Of a DNA stretch of 64,000 nucleotides, positions 18,260 to 28,039 are shown in pieces. Position 1 is the first letter of the stretch. Each line of letters begins with the position of its first letter. A model generated the notes under the pieces. It searched no databases, was not told the DNA's origin, and saw only the letters and a list, made by a program, of their open reading frames with translations. The DNA is from Aeromicrobium erythreum (GTDB lineage Bacteria; Actinomycetota; Actinomycetes; Propionibacteriales; Nocardioidaceae). A program made the translations under genes and the position numbers. The stretch is taken from positions 186,001 through 250,000 of the forward strand of contig NZ_CP011502.1 of the NCBI RefSeq assembly GCF_001509405.1, in the 5' to 3' direction.

Positions 18260-19429
18260 TCAGCCGGCTCGGGCGCGGCGGCTGGTGCGTTGGGTGCGCA
18301 GGGTGCGGTGGGTCTGGTGGGTGTCGGGGTCGATGGTGAAGAACCCTTGGTGCACCGCGGAATGGCATCTGGGGCAGAGCCCGATGAGGTTGGCGAGGTC
18401 GGTGGGTCCGCCGTCGGACCAGTACTGGATGTGGTGGACGTGGACGACGGGTCCGTGGCAGCCGGGTCCGGCGCAGGTGCCGCCTTGTCGGTTGACGACG
18501 GCCTTGCGTTGGTGGGGTGTGGCGAGGCGGTGGGTTCTGCCGACGTCGAGGACGGCGTGTCTGCCGGCGGTCAGGATGGGGGTGAGGTCGGCGTCGCAGA
18601 GCATCTGCTGCAGCTGCGTGGGGCCGATGGTGCCGAAGCCGGCGAGCTCGGCGGTGGCGGTCTCGGGGTTGTGAGCGAGGTCTTCGAGGTCGGCGGTGAG
18701 GGTGACGTGGGGGCGCATGCCCTTGTCCTGGGGCAGGCCGGAGGCGAGTACCGAGGACAGCAGGGCGTCGAGGGCGGTGACGCGGCGGATGCTGATGGGT
18801 CGGTCGTCCTCGGCGCAGGTGGGTGCGGAGAGGGACTGCAGGAGGGTCTTGAGCTTGGTGCCGGTGTCGAAGGGCAGGAACCCGGTGACGGCGACGCCGT
18901 CGCCGACGACGGAGACCTTGAGGTCGTGGCGGTCCATGCCCTTGATCCAGGCCTCGTCGAGGTCGTCGGGGTGGGCGGTGGCGCGCAACTTCTTGACGGC
19001 TTGACGCACGGTCGTGGGTGCCGCGTGGGTGGCCAGGTCGAGCAGTGGGTTCATGCACTGCTCGACGACCATGGGGTCGATGTGCTTGGCGGCGTAGGTG
19101 AACGCGTCGACGTGGTCCAGGGAGACGGCACCTTCGACGGCGAGTGACTCCAGGTCGGGCATGTCCCGCAGGGTCCGACTGGAGCGGACCAGCTGGCCCG
19201 CCTGTCTGCCGTCGAGGTGGAGCTGGTCACGCAGCCAGTTCTTCAGGCTCGAGCAACCCTCGGCCTCGAAGTCCCGGTGCTCATCGACCTCCGCGACCAG
19301 GACCACCTTCTCCGCGTCGATCGCGTTCGAGAGTCCCTGCAGCAGCCGCAGCGCATCGGTGGGCGTCGGGTAGGCGCGCAGCTCGGCGGCGACGGCCTCG
19401 AGCCGGTCGGCGAGTGCGGTGCTGGACAT
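18260..19429 (-). CDS. DUF222 / HNH endonuclease domain protein (13E12-type)
   Basis: A 389-residue protein of the actinobacterial 13E12/DUF222 group. The DUF222 region covers most of the protein. The C-terminal HNH nuclease motif is visible as [19 protein letters not shown], then [23 protein letters not shown], with two Cys pairs likely to bind structural zinc and the catalytic HH pair. These genes are often repeated in a genome and hitchhike with mobile DNA, but no inverted repeats, transposase or att site are seen around this copy. Its C-terminus is Arg/Thr-rich. Substrate DNA and role are unknown. Confidence 0.9.
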   Translation of the reverse strand: MSSTALADRLEAVAAELRAYPTPTDALRLLQGLSNAIDAEKVVLVAEVDEHRDFEAEGCSSLKNWLRDQLHLDGRQAGQLVRSSRTLRDMPDLESLAVEGAVSLDHVDAFTYAAKHIDPMVVEQCMNPLLDLATHAAPTTVRQAVKKLRATAHPDDLDEAWIKGMDRHDLKVSVVGDGVAVTGFLPFDTGTKLKTLLQSLSAPTCAEDDRPISIRRVTALDALLSSVLASGLPQDKGMRPHVTLTADLEDLAHNPETATAELAGFGTIGPTQLQQMLCDADLTPILTAGRHAVLDVGRTHRLATPHQRKAVVNRQGGTCAGPGCHGPVVHVHHIQYWSDGGPTDLANLIGLCPRCHSAVHQGFFTIDPDTHQTHRTLRTQRTSRRARAG

Positions 19430-19589
19430 GCTCCAAGGATACCGAACAGACGATCGAAAAGACAGTATGCACAGGCGTCTTTTCCCTCTGATTCCAGGCT
19501 TCTCCCCTCGCGTGCCGCGCGCTGGCGCGGGCGCCGCCAGCGAGAGTCACTGTGCTCCTCGATGCCGGAATAGTGCGGCCTGGAACGAG

Positions 19590-19610
19590 GTTGATAAGAT
19601 CAGACTCAAG
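19590..19610. promoter_or_regulatory. HAIR-like HspR operator upstream of dnaK
   Basis: GTTGATA-N7-ACTCAAG has the 7-7-7 layout of the HspR-associated inverted repeat (CTTGAGT-N7-ACTCAAG). The right half is perfect and the left half keeps only TTGA. It lies about 75 bases ahead of the dnaK start in the 256-base gap after the DUF222 gene. The cognate repressor HspR is encoded at the end of this same operon, so feedback control is expected from the family. Confidence 0.75.
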
Positions 19611-19685
19611 TCAGTTGCCAGCGATCCGGCAACGACCCCAGAGCTTCCAGAACCCCGCAGCACCCGATCAGCAGGAGGAACCACC

Positions 19686-21523
<1,838 letters not shown>

Positions 21524-21527
<4 letters not shown>

Positions 21528-22129
21528 CGTCCGAGCCCGAGGGCACCACCCCCTCCCCGGAGACCTCCGGCGAGGGAGTGGCCGACGAGGCCGTGGAGGT
21601 GCCGACGGGCGAGGAGGAGGTCGTCGAGGAGGTTGCGTCCGACGACGCGCCGACCGAACCGACCGCCGAGCAGCAGCTCGCGGAGCGCACCGCCGACCTG
21701 CAGCGGCTGCAGGCCGAGTACGTCAACTACCGCAAGCGGGTCGAGCGCGACCGCGCGCAGGCTCGCCAGCAGGGCGAGGCCGCGGTGCTGCGCTCGCTGC
21801 TGACGGTGCTCGACGACATCGGCCGCGCGGAGCAGCACGGTGAGCTCTCGGGCGGCTTCAAGGCCGTCGCCGACGCGCTCACGCAGGCGCTCAAGGCGCA
21901 CAAGCTGGAGGCGTTCGGTGCCGAGGGCGACCCGTTCGACCCCCGGCTGCACGAGGCGCTGTTCGCGGCGGGCGAGTCCGCCGAGGTGAGCGTCACGTCG
22001 GTCGGCCCGGTCGTGCGCACCGGCTACAAGGTCGGCGACGAGGTCCTGCGGCACGCGCAGGTCGGGGTCGTCGAGCCCGCCGAGGGCGACGCGCCGGCCA
22101 CGTCGGCCGAGACCTCCGACGACGAGTGA
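21524..22129 (+). CDS. grpE: Nucleotide exchange factor GrpE
   Basis: A 201-residue co-chaperone that releases ADP from DnaK. A long acidic, low-complexity N-terminus ([20 protein letters not shown]) precedes the dimerising coiled coil ([20 protein letters not shown]) and the beta domain, whose family signature is seen in VEPAEGDAP and the region [21 protein letters not shown]. The GTG start overlaps the dnaK stop (GTGA). A strong hairpin follows the stop at 22138. Confidence 0.96.
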
Positions 22130-22137
22130 GCGGCGGT

Positions 22138-22163
22138 GGGGCGGCGACCACGGTCGCCGCCCC
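22138..22163 (+). terminator. Hairpin between grpE and dnaJ
   Basis: A perfect 12-base inverted repeat, GGGGCGGCGACC and its complement, with a 2-base centre (effectively 11 bp around CACG). It lies 9 bases after the grpE stop and about 48 bases before dnaJ. Such a stem could stop part of the transcription or stabilise the dnaK-grpE mRNA, lowering dnaJ-hspR expression relative to dnaK. No U-run. Confidence 0.65.
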
Positions 22164-22210
22164 GCCCGCACCACCAGAGACCATCGCGACACGAGAGGAA
22201 GGGGTGAGCC

Positions 22211-23350
22211 GTGAGCAACCCGAGTGACTGGGCGAGCAAGGACTTCTACAAGACGCTGGGCGTGTCCAAGGACGCGTCGACCGACGAGATCAAGAAGTCC
22301 TACCGCAGGCTCGCGCGGGAGAACCACCCCGACTCCAACCCGGGGAACAAGGCCGCGGAGGAGCGCTTCAAGGAGGTCTCCGAGGCGTACGCCGTCCTGT
22401 CGAGCCCCGAGAAGCGCAAGCAGTACGACGAGCAGCGGACGCTGTTCGGGCAGTTCAAGGGTGGCTTCGGCCAGCCCGGCGGCGGCTACGGCGGTCAGAA
22501 CGCGACGGACTTCGACCTGAGCGACCTGCTCGGTGGCATCTTCGGCGGCGGGGGTCGCGGCGGACGTCGTCGCCCGCCGCAGGGACGTCGCGGTGACGAC
22601 ATCGAGACCGAGGCGACGATCACGTTCCAGCAGGCGGTCGAGGGCGCGACCCTCCCGCTGCGGATGACGAGCGACGAGGCCTGCCCGACCTGCCACGGCA
22701 CGGGCGCGAAGCCCGGCACGGTGCCGAAGGTGTGCACGAAGTGCCAGGGCAGCGGCATGCAGACGAGCGCGTCCGGTGGTGTCTTCGCGATGACCGAGCC
22801 GTGTTCGCAGTGCCGCGGTCGCGGCCTGGTCGTGGAGCACGAGTGCGCCACCTGCCGCGGCACGGGCCGTGCCCCGTCGAGCCGCACCCTGCAGGTGCGG
22901 GTGCCGGCCGGGGTGAAGGACGGCCAGAAGATCCGGCTCAAGGGCAAGGGCGGACGCGGCGAGGGCGGTGCGCCCGACGGCGACCTGTTCCTGCTCGTCC
23001 ACGTCGAGCCGCACACGATGTTCGGACGCAAGGGCGACCACCTGACCATCACGGTGCCCGTCGCGTTCGACGAGGCCGCCCTCGGCGCGCAGATCAGCGT
23101 GCCGACGCTCGACGGCCCCCCGGTGCGGCTGAAGGTCCCGGCGGGCACACCGTCGGGCCGGACGTTCCGCGCCAAGGGCAAGGGCGCGGCCACGAAGGCC
23201 GGCACCCGCGGCGACCTGCTGGTCACCGTGGAGGTGCAGGTACCCACCGACCTCGACGACGCCCAGCGCGCGGCGGTCGAGGCCCTGCGTCAGGCGCGCG
23301 GCGCCGCCACCCCGCGTGACGGCCTGTTCGAGGAGGTCGGGACGGCATGA
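22211..23350 (+). CDS. dnaJ: Co-chaperone DnaJ (Hsp40)
   Basis: A 379-residue type I Hsp40. The J domain has HPD in [16 protein letters not shown] Gly/Phe-rich segment follows ([23 protein letters not shown]). There are four zinc-binding CxxCxGxG-type repeats ([32 protein letters not shown]) and the C-terminal substrate-binding domains. It stimulates DnaK ATPase and delivers clients. The GTG start has GGAAGGGGTGAGCC ahead of it. The stop overlaps the hspR start (ATGA at 23347). Confidence 0.97.
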   Translation: MSNPSDWASKDFYKTLGVSKDASTDEIKKSYRRLARENHPDSNPGNKAAEERFKEVSEAYAVLSSPEKRKQYDEQRTLFGQFKGGFGQPGGGYGGQNATDFDLSDLLGGIFGGGGRGGRRRPPQGRRGDDIETEATITFQQAVEGATLPLRMTSDEACPTCHGTGAKPGTVPKVCTKCQGSGMQTSASGGVFAMTEPCSQCRGRGLVVEHECATCRGTGRAPSSRTLQVRVPAGVKDGQKIRLKGKGGRGEGGAPDGDLFLLVHVEPHTMFGRKGDHLTITVPVAFDEAALGAQISVPTLDGPPVRLKVPAGTPSGRTFRAKGKGAATKAGTRGDLLVTVEVQVPTDLDDAQRAAVEALRQARGAATPRDGLFEEVGTA

Positions 23351-23742
23351 CCGACATGCCCTTCACCCCGCCGGGTCCCGACGCGAAGGTGTTCGTCATC
23401 AGCGTCGCGGCCGAGCTGTCGGGGCTGCACCCGCAGACGTTGCGCACCTACGACCGGCTCGGCATCGTCGAGGCCGGTCGCACCGGGGGCGGCGGTCGTC
23501 GCTACTCGCTGCGCGACGTCGAGCTCCTGCGCACCGTCGCGCGCCTCACCGCCGAGGGCCTGGGCCTCGAGGGCGTGAAGCGCGTGATCGCGCTCGAGAA
23601 CCAGGTGCTGGCCCTCCAGCAGAAGGTCGCCGAGCTCCAGACGGAGCTCGCGGCCGCGCACCACGCGCTCGGCACGGTGCAGAACCTGCCGGTGCTGGCG
23701 CAGCAGACCCAGCTCACCGTCTGGCGCCGCCCCAGCCGCTGA
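23347..23742 (+). CDS. hspR: Heat-shock repressor HspR (MerR family)
   Basis: A 131-residue MerR-type regulator. The winged HTH is seen in [20 protein letters not shown] and [19 protein letters not shown], followed by a coiled-coil helix ([20 protein letters not shown]). In actinobacteria HspR binds HAIR operators with DnaK as co-repressor and shuts off dnaK operon and clpB transcription. Its place as last gene of the dnaK operon is classical. It converges with the PucR-like gene, with only 2 bases between the stops. Confidence 0.95.
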   Translation: MTDMPFTPPGPDAKVFVISVAAELSGLHPQTLRTYDRLGIVEAGRTGGGGRRYSLRDVELLRTVARLTAEGLGLEGVKRVIALENQVLALQQKVAELQTELAAAHHALGTVQNLPVLAQQTQLTVWRRPSR

Positions 23743-23744
23743 GG

Positions 23745-24881
23745 CTAGGCGCTCTGGACCTCCGCCTCCCAGCCCGGGACGGCGAGGCGCAGGGCGACGA
23801 GCAGCTCGAGGCGGCGGTCGGGGTCGGTCAACGGGTCGTCGAGCATGCGCTTCGCGGTGGCGAGACGCGTGTGGATGGTCTGCGCAGGCGTGCCTGTCTG
23901 GCGGGCGAGCACGTTGACGGGCGTGCCGTGCCCCAGCCAGTCCAGGACGGTGCGCCCCAGGGCTGCGCGGCGCACCGCGGGCAGCTCGAGGAACGGTCCG
24001 AGGCGTGAGCCGGTGAGCAGGTCGGCGAGCAGGGGCGAGCCGTGCACCATCACCTGCGTCAGGACGTCGCGGGTCTGCGTGACCGGCGCGCCCGGGACGG
24101 CGACGGCGGCGGTCGTGCGGGTCAGGCGGGCGGCCTCGGGTAGCTCGACGAGGGGTACGACGGGCCCGCGCGCGACGTCGACCCCGCTGCGTCGGCGCAC
24201 CTGGTCGTTGGTCCATGTGGCGGGCACGGCGCTCTCGCCGGGTGCCGTCCCTGCGAGGACGTCCTCGTGCTCGCGCAGGGCGGGGTCGAGGGCCGCGTCG
24301 GGGTCGGTCGCCACGACCGGCGTGAGGCGGACGGCTGGGTCGAGGCCGCAGGCCAGGGCGAAGCCACGCAGGGTCCGGACGTCTCCCGCGCCGAACGCGG
24401 CGCGGGACAGGGCGTGACGACGCCGCTCCGGCGCGAGCGCGTGGAAGCGCTGCATCGTCTGCATGCCTTGGCGGATGTGCCCGAGGATGCGCATCAGGTA
24501 CTCCTGCACCGACCGCGACAACGCCTCGGAGTCGAGCTGGTCGAGCTGGTGCAGCAGCACCGGCATGACGTGGCGGCGCAGGCCCCGCCCGATGGCGCGC
24601 AGCGCGACCGTGAGGTCGTCGTCGGTCAGCCCGTGCACGGTCTGCAGCTCGCCGAAGTGCGTGCACTCGGCGGCCACCGCCTGTGCGGCGGTCCGGGGGT
24701 CGCCGTCGTGCGCGAGGAACGCGTCGACGCACGCGCCGGCGAGCCGAGCGCTGACGACCGCTCCGTTCGGGACGGAGTCGCGCACGAGTCTCTCGACCTG
24801 GCCACGCAACCCCGCCCCGTCAGGGAGGGAGTTCGACGGGTGGTGCGGGAGGGATGGGTGCACCTCTCCCGTCGTCGTCAT
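23745..24881 (-). CDS. PucR/CdaR-like helix-turn-helix regulator (1)
   Basis: A 378-residue regulator. The C-terminus is a PucR-type HTH (LDWLGHGTPVNVLARQTGTPAQTIHTRLATAKRMLDDPL). The N-terminal half is helical, like that of the two relatives at 26409 and 37916. No membrane segments. ATG at 24881 is chosen because the protein then starts before the first family-like helix. A near-perfect palindrome, TTGTCAC-GCGG-GTGACAA, lies 73 bases upstream, so autoregulation is likely. The ligand is unknown; other members of the family sense small carboxylates or purine metabolites. Confidence 0.82.
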   Translation of the reverse strand: MTTTGEVHPSLPHHPSNSLPDGAGLRGQVERLVRDSVPNGAVVSARLAGACVDAFLAHDGDPRTAAQAVAAECTHFGELQTVHGLTDDDLTVALRAIGRGLRRHVMPVLLHQLDQLDSEALSRSVQEYLMRILGHIRQGMQTMQRFHALAPERRRHALSRAAFGAGDVRTLRGFALACGLDPAVRLTPVVATDPDAALDPALREHEDVLAGTAPGESAVPATWTNDQVRRRSGVDVARGPVVPLVELPEAARLTRTTAAVAVPGAPVTQTRDVLTQVMVHGSPLLADLLTGSRLGPFLELPAVRRAALGRTVLDWLGHGTPVNVLARQTGTPAQTIHTRLATAKRMLDDPLTDPDRRLELLVALRLAVPGWEAEVQSA

Positions 24882-24953
24882 GGGTGCACGGTCACAGGGG
24901 CCGCAGGGTCGAGTCAACGCACTTCGTCCGACCGACCCGAAGCGGGCGGAAAC

Positions 24954-24971
24954 TTGTCACGCGGGTGACAA
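24954..24971. promoter_or_regulatory. Palindromic operator candidate, site A
   Basis: TTGTCAC-GCGG-GTGACAA is a perfect 7-4-7 palindrome, and 9-4-9 when the flanking AC/GT is included. It lies 73 bases upstream of the first PucR-like gene. The core recurs at 27861, 33844, 33967, 39293 and 40123, always between genes. Confidence 0.78.
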
Positions 24972-24972
24972 G

Positions 24973-26412
24973 TCAGGAGACCGTACGAGACCCCGACGAC
25001 AGGGCCGTGACGCCCGCGGAGAGCCCGGCCGCGACGCTCGCGAGACCGGGACCCAGCAGGCCCCCGGCGGCGAGGGCGCCCGCGACCGCGCTGCACGTCA
25101 GCGCCACGACGAGCCCACGTCGCGCCGCCCTGACGGCGGAGCGGGACGCGCGCAGCGCGGTGGCGACCCGCAGCACGTCGAGGTCGGGCAGACCGAGGTC
25201 GTCGGCCAGCGTCGTCGACGGCGCGACGTGCAGCACCCGCTGGCCCTCACGGGAGCGGGTCTCGACGTCGGCCTCCTGCCCGGCCGCGTCGACGTCGCCC
25301 GCAGCGTCGACGACGCCCACCTGGAGCCCGACCTCGCGGGTGCGGGCGTCGGTGTCGGCGGAGCGGAGGGCGACGTCGAGGCCGAGGTCGCGCAGGGCCT
25401 GCACGCCCTCGGCGGCGTCGGGGCGGACGTCGTCGCCGACGGTGAGCGTGCCGAGCACGCGCGCGTCGACCTCGACGGCGAGGGTCGTCCAGGTGCCGGG
25501 TCGTGGCTCGAGACCGAGCCACGTCGGGTCGCCGACGCGCACCGGGTGCCGGTCGACCCGACCTGAGACGCCCGCGTCGCCATGGCTCTGCACCTCGGTG
25601 ACCCGGCCGCGGCCGGAGAGTCGGGAGATCGCCCGGGCGACCCGGTCGTCGCGCTCGTGCTGCAGGGCGCCGGCGAACCAGCGCAGGTTGCGGTCGTGGT
25701 CGGGCTCGACGGGGTCGACCGACGTGACCCGGAGGCCCCCGGTGGTGACGGTGCCGTCCTTGTCGAGCAGGACGACGTCGGCGGCAGCGACCTCGGCGAC
25801 GGCGGTCGGGCTCGGCAGCCCGATGTCGCGGCGGGCGACGCCGGCCCGTGCAGACCGCAGGGCAGCGGGTCCGGCACTGAGTGCGGCGGCCGGTCCGGCG
25901 GCGACCAGCACCGCCGCCGCGACCAGGAGCCCGCGCTCGGGGCTGTCGGCGACGCCCCATCCCGCGCCGGCCGCGACGGCGCCGACGGTGACCACGACGG
26001 TGACCGCGCTGGGCAGGTCGACGAGGCTCTGCTGCCCGCGCCAGCGGAGCACGACGCTGAGCAGGGCCGCCGACGCGACGACGGCGACGGCCATCGTCGG
26101 GGTGGCGTCGACGAACGTCTCGACGACGGTGGCGGCGAGGGCGACGACGAGGCCGAGGCTGCCGAGCACGCCGGGACCGAGGCGTCGGCGGGCCAGCTCG
26201 GCCGCCGCCTCGCGGTGCACCGGCACGGCCAGCGCGGCGGCGAGGACGGCGACACCGGCCAGCACCCAGCGCCAGCCGTCGAAGTGCAGGTCGGGCACCA
26301 TCGACACGCTGACGGTCGACGCGGTGAGCAGCGCCCCGAGGACGAAGGTGAGCGCGAGGCACCGGTGTGGGCCGCGTGAGGAGAGGCCGGTGGCTGCGTG
26401 TGCCGCGGTCAC
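24973..26412 (-). CDS. Degenerate P1B-type ATPase-like membrane protein
   Basis: A 479-residue membrane protein that resembles the core of a heavy-metal P1B ATPase but lacks key parts. Hydrophobic segments lie in the N-terminal 200 residues and one pair lies near the C-terminus. The phosphorylation motif is DKDGTVTTG instead of DKTGTLT. The Cys-Pro-Cys membrane motif is absent (VAAGPAAALSAGPA stands there). No GDGxND hinge is found. The Asp of DKDGT is kept, but transport is unlikely; I infer a sensor or pseudo-enzyme role. The GTG start overlaps the stop of the PucR-like gene 2 (GTGA, 26409-26412), so the two are co-translated. Confidence 0.7.
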   Translation of the reverse strand: MTAAHAATGLSSRGPHRCLALTFVLGALLTASTVSVSMVPDLHFDGWRWVLAGVAVLAAALAVPVHREAAAELARRRLGPGVLGSLGLVVALAATVVETFVDATPTMAVAVVASAALLSVVLRWRGQQSLVDLPSAVTVVVTVGAVAAGAGWGVADSPERGLLVAAAVLVAAGPAAALSAGPAALRSARAGVARRDIGLPSPTAVAEVAAADVVLLDKDGTVTTGGLRVTSVDPVEPDHDRNLRWFAGALQHERDDRVARAISRLSGRGRVTEVQSHGDAGVSGRVDRHPVRVGDPTWLGLEPRPGTWTTLAVEVDARVLGTLTVGDDVRPDAAEGVQALRDLGLDVALRSADTDARTREVGLQVGVVDAAGDVDAAGQEADVETRSREGQRVLHVAPSTTLADDLGLPDLDVLRVATALRASRSAVRAARRGLVVALTCSAVAGALAAGGLLGPGLASVAAGLSAGVTALSSGSRTVS

Positions 26413-27596
26413 GGGGCGTCCTCCGCCCGGAAGCGTTCGAAGTCGCTCTGGTCGCCGGCCTTCCAGAGCGGCACGCTCGCCTTGAGCAGCATCGTCAGCT
26501 GCACGAGGAACTCGGTGTCGTGCATCGCCTCGCCGAACAGCTCGTTGATGCGCTTCCAGCGGTAGCGGACCGTCTGCGGATGCACCCCGAGGCGCGCGGC
26601 GATCGCCGGGGCGCTGTCGCGGGTCTCGAGCCAGACGAGCAGCGTCTCGGAGAGGATCTCGCGGGAGTTCGGGGTCTCGGCGAGGAGCGGGCTCAGCAGC
26701 TCCTGCCCGAGCTGCTGGCGCAGCGTCGGCTCGGCGTGCAGCCAGATCTGCGTACGGTGCGCCCGGCAGTCGACGACCTGCGCGTCGGGGATCACCCCGC
26801 GACGCACCAGCTCGAGCGCCCGCCGCGCCCAGCGGAACGCCGAGGGCACGTCGGCGGGCTCGACGGCCCAGCCGACGGCGGCGCGGGGGACGCCCGCGTC
26901 GACGAGCGCCGTCGTCATGCAGTCGCGGCTCGCGGCGTCGACCATGACGACGACGGTGTCGTCGTGGCCGACCAGCAGCGCTTCGCGGGAGAGCGCCCCG
27001 AGGTCGCGCCGTTCGCCCCCGAGCTCGGCCACGGCGAGCACGATCGAGGACGGGATCCGCCAGACCGTGTCGCTGCCGGGCTCGGCCGTGCCGGTGAGGA
27101 GCTGCTCGGCGAGCACGGCGCGGGCGCGGTTCGGGTCGGCCTCGCGCTGACGCACGGTCTCGGTGTGTCCGGCCTCCACCTGCGCGACGAGGTGGTCGAC
27201 GAACGCGAGCAGGCCGTCGGAGACGACCGCAGGCGTCGTGCCGTCGACCGTCAGGTGCTGGAACCGTGACCACGCCGTGCGCGTGCCGGTGCCGAGCGCC
27301 AGGTGGAAGTCGTCGAGGGATCGGCTCGCGCGCGCCTCGCAGCGACCGACCGAGCGGAACATCTCGTCGAGGCCGCGGTCGCGGTGGGGTGCGCCGTCGA
27401 GCTCGTCGAGGAAGCGGTGGAGCGCGGTGGTGACCGCCTCGACCACGATCGGGTGGCGGGGCGACTCGCCGTAGTAGGCGATGCGCGCGCAGACGGCGTC
27501 GACGATCGAGGCGGCCAGCTCGGGCACCTCGCGACGCAGGCGTCGGGCGTGGGAGGCGACGAGGTCGGACGTGGGGCGGTCCGCGGACAGCGTCAT
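26409..27596 (-). CDS. PucR/CdaR-like helix-turn-helix regulator (2)
   Basis: A 395-residue regulator with the clearest C-terminal PucR HTH of the three: SETLLVWLETRDSAPAIAAR then LGVHPQTVRYRWKRINELFG. The N-terminal part (ASHARRLRREVPELAASIVD) resembles the regulator at 37916. The middle has GGDEF-like/RsbRD-like alternating strands, as in CdaR proteins. ATG at 27596 is preferred, but a GTG at 27662 would add 22 residues and cannot be excluded. It is co-transcribed with the P1B-like gene. A palindromic site lies 265 bases upstream, shared with the gene at 28040. Confidence 0.85.
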   Translation of the reverse strand: MTLSADRPTSDLVASHARRLRREVPELAASIVDAVCARIAYYGESPRHPIVVEAVTTALHRFLDELDGAPHRDRGLDEMFRSVGRCEARASRSLDDFHLALGTGTRTAWSRFQHLTVDGTTPAVVSDGLLAFVDHLVAQVEAGHTETVRQREADPNRARAVLAEQLLTGTAEPGSDTVWRIPSSIVLAVAELGGERRDLGALSREALLVGHDDTVVVMVDAASRDCMTTALVDAGVPRAAVGWAVEPADVPSAFRWARRALELVRRGVIPDAQVVDCRAHRTQIWLHAEPTLRQQLGQELLSPLLAETPNSREILSETLLVWLETRDSAPAIAARLGVHPQTVRYRWKRINELFGEAMHDTEFLVQLTMLLKASVPLWKAGDQSDFERFRAEDAP

Positions 27597-28039
27597 GGCG
27601 CGGATCCGTGCGGTCCAGGTCCCATCGTCGGCTCCCCGTTCCGATGACTCGTGTGGCTGCACCGAGTTCTACCCCGCCGTCGGGCGCACGTCAACGATGC
27701 GCCGACGCTGCGACGCGGTCGGGCCGTGGGCGGACGTGGTGCGCAGGGCCGTGCCCTCCTGTCGTCGCTCGGACGGTCCGCTCCGGACCGCGCCCCCGTC
27801 GAGGACTGTGCCCCACGACGCGCGCCAGCGGCGACCGACCGAGCTCTGCCCGACCGGTTCTTGTCATGCGGGTGACAAGAACCGGACCGATTTGCCGTCA
27901 CCGGCTCCGAACGCGCGACGTCGACCCGCCGCGTACGACACGGTCTGGCCAGACATGTGACCCAGCGCACTGTGCTGCGTCCGCGTCGTCCCGCACCCAG
28001 GGACGTCGTGCCCCCCGATGTCGGTACGGAAGGACACCC
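27597..28039. other. 443-base intergenic region between divergent genes
   Basis: This gap separates the second PucR-like gene from the sortase-anchored protein gene. The supported content is the extended palindrome at 27854-27885 (site B) and a short perfect palindrome TCTGGCCAGA at 27944. The long open frames crossing it are antisense shadows of flanking genes. AAGGACACC precedes the start at 28040. I see no RNA gene. Confidence 0.6.
27854..27885. promoter_or_regulatory. Palindromic operator candidate, site B (extended)
   Basis: The core TTGTCAT-GCGG-GTGACAA (27861-27878) lies inside 13-base perfect arms (27854-27866 and 27873-27885, CCGGTTCTTGTCA and its complement) around a 6-base centre. 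It is 162 bases upstream of the LPxTG protein gene and 265 bases upstream of PucR-like gene 2. Either or both may be controlled through it. Confidence 0.75.

Noticed and set aside
18260..19429. DUF222/HNH gene as part of a mobile element
   Set aside because: No flanking repeats, integrase, transposase or tRNA junction was seen; family association with mobility alone is not enough.
27944..27953. Palindrome TCTGGCCAGA
   Set aside because: A single 10-base palindrome is expected by chance, and no second copy was noticed near related genes. I mention it only in the description of the gap.
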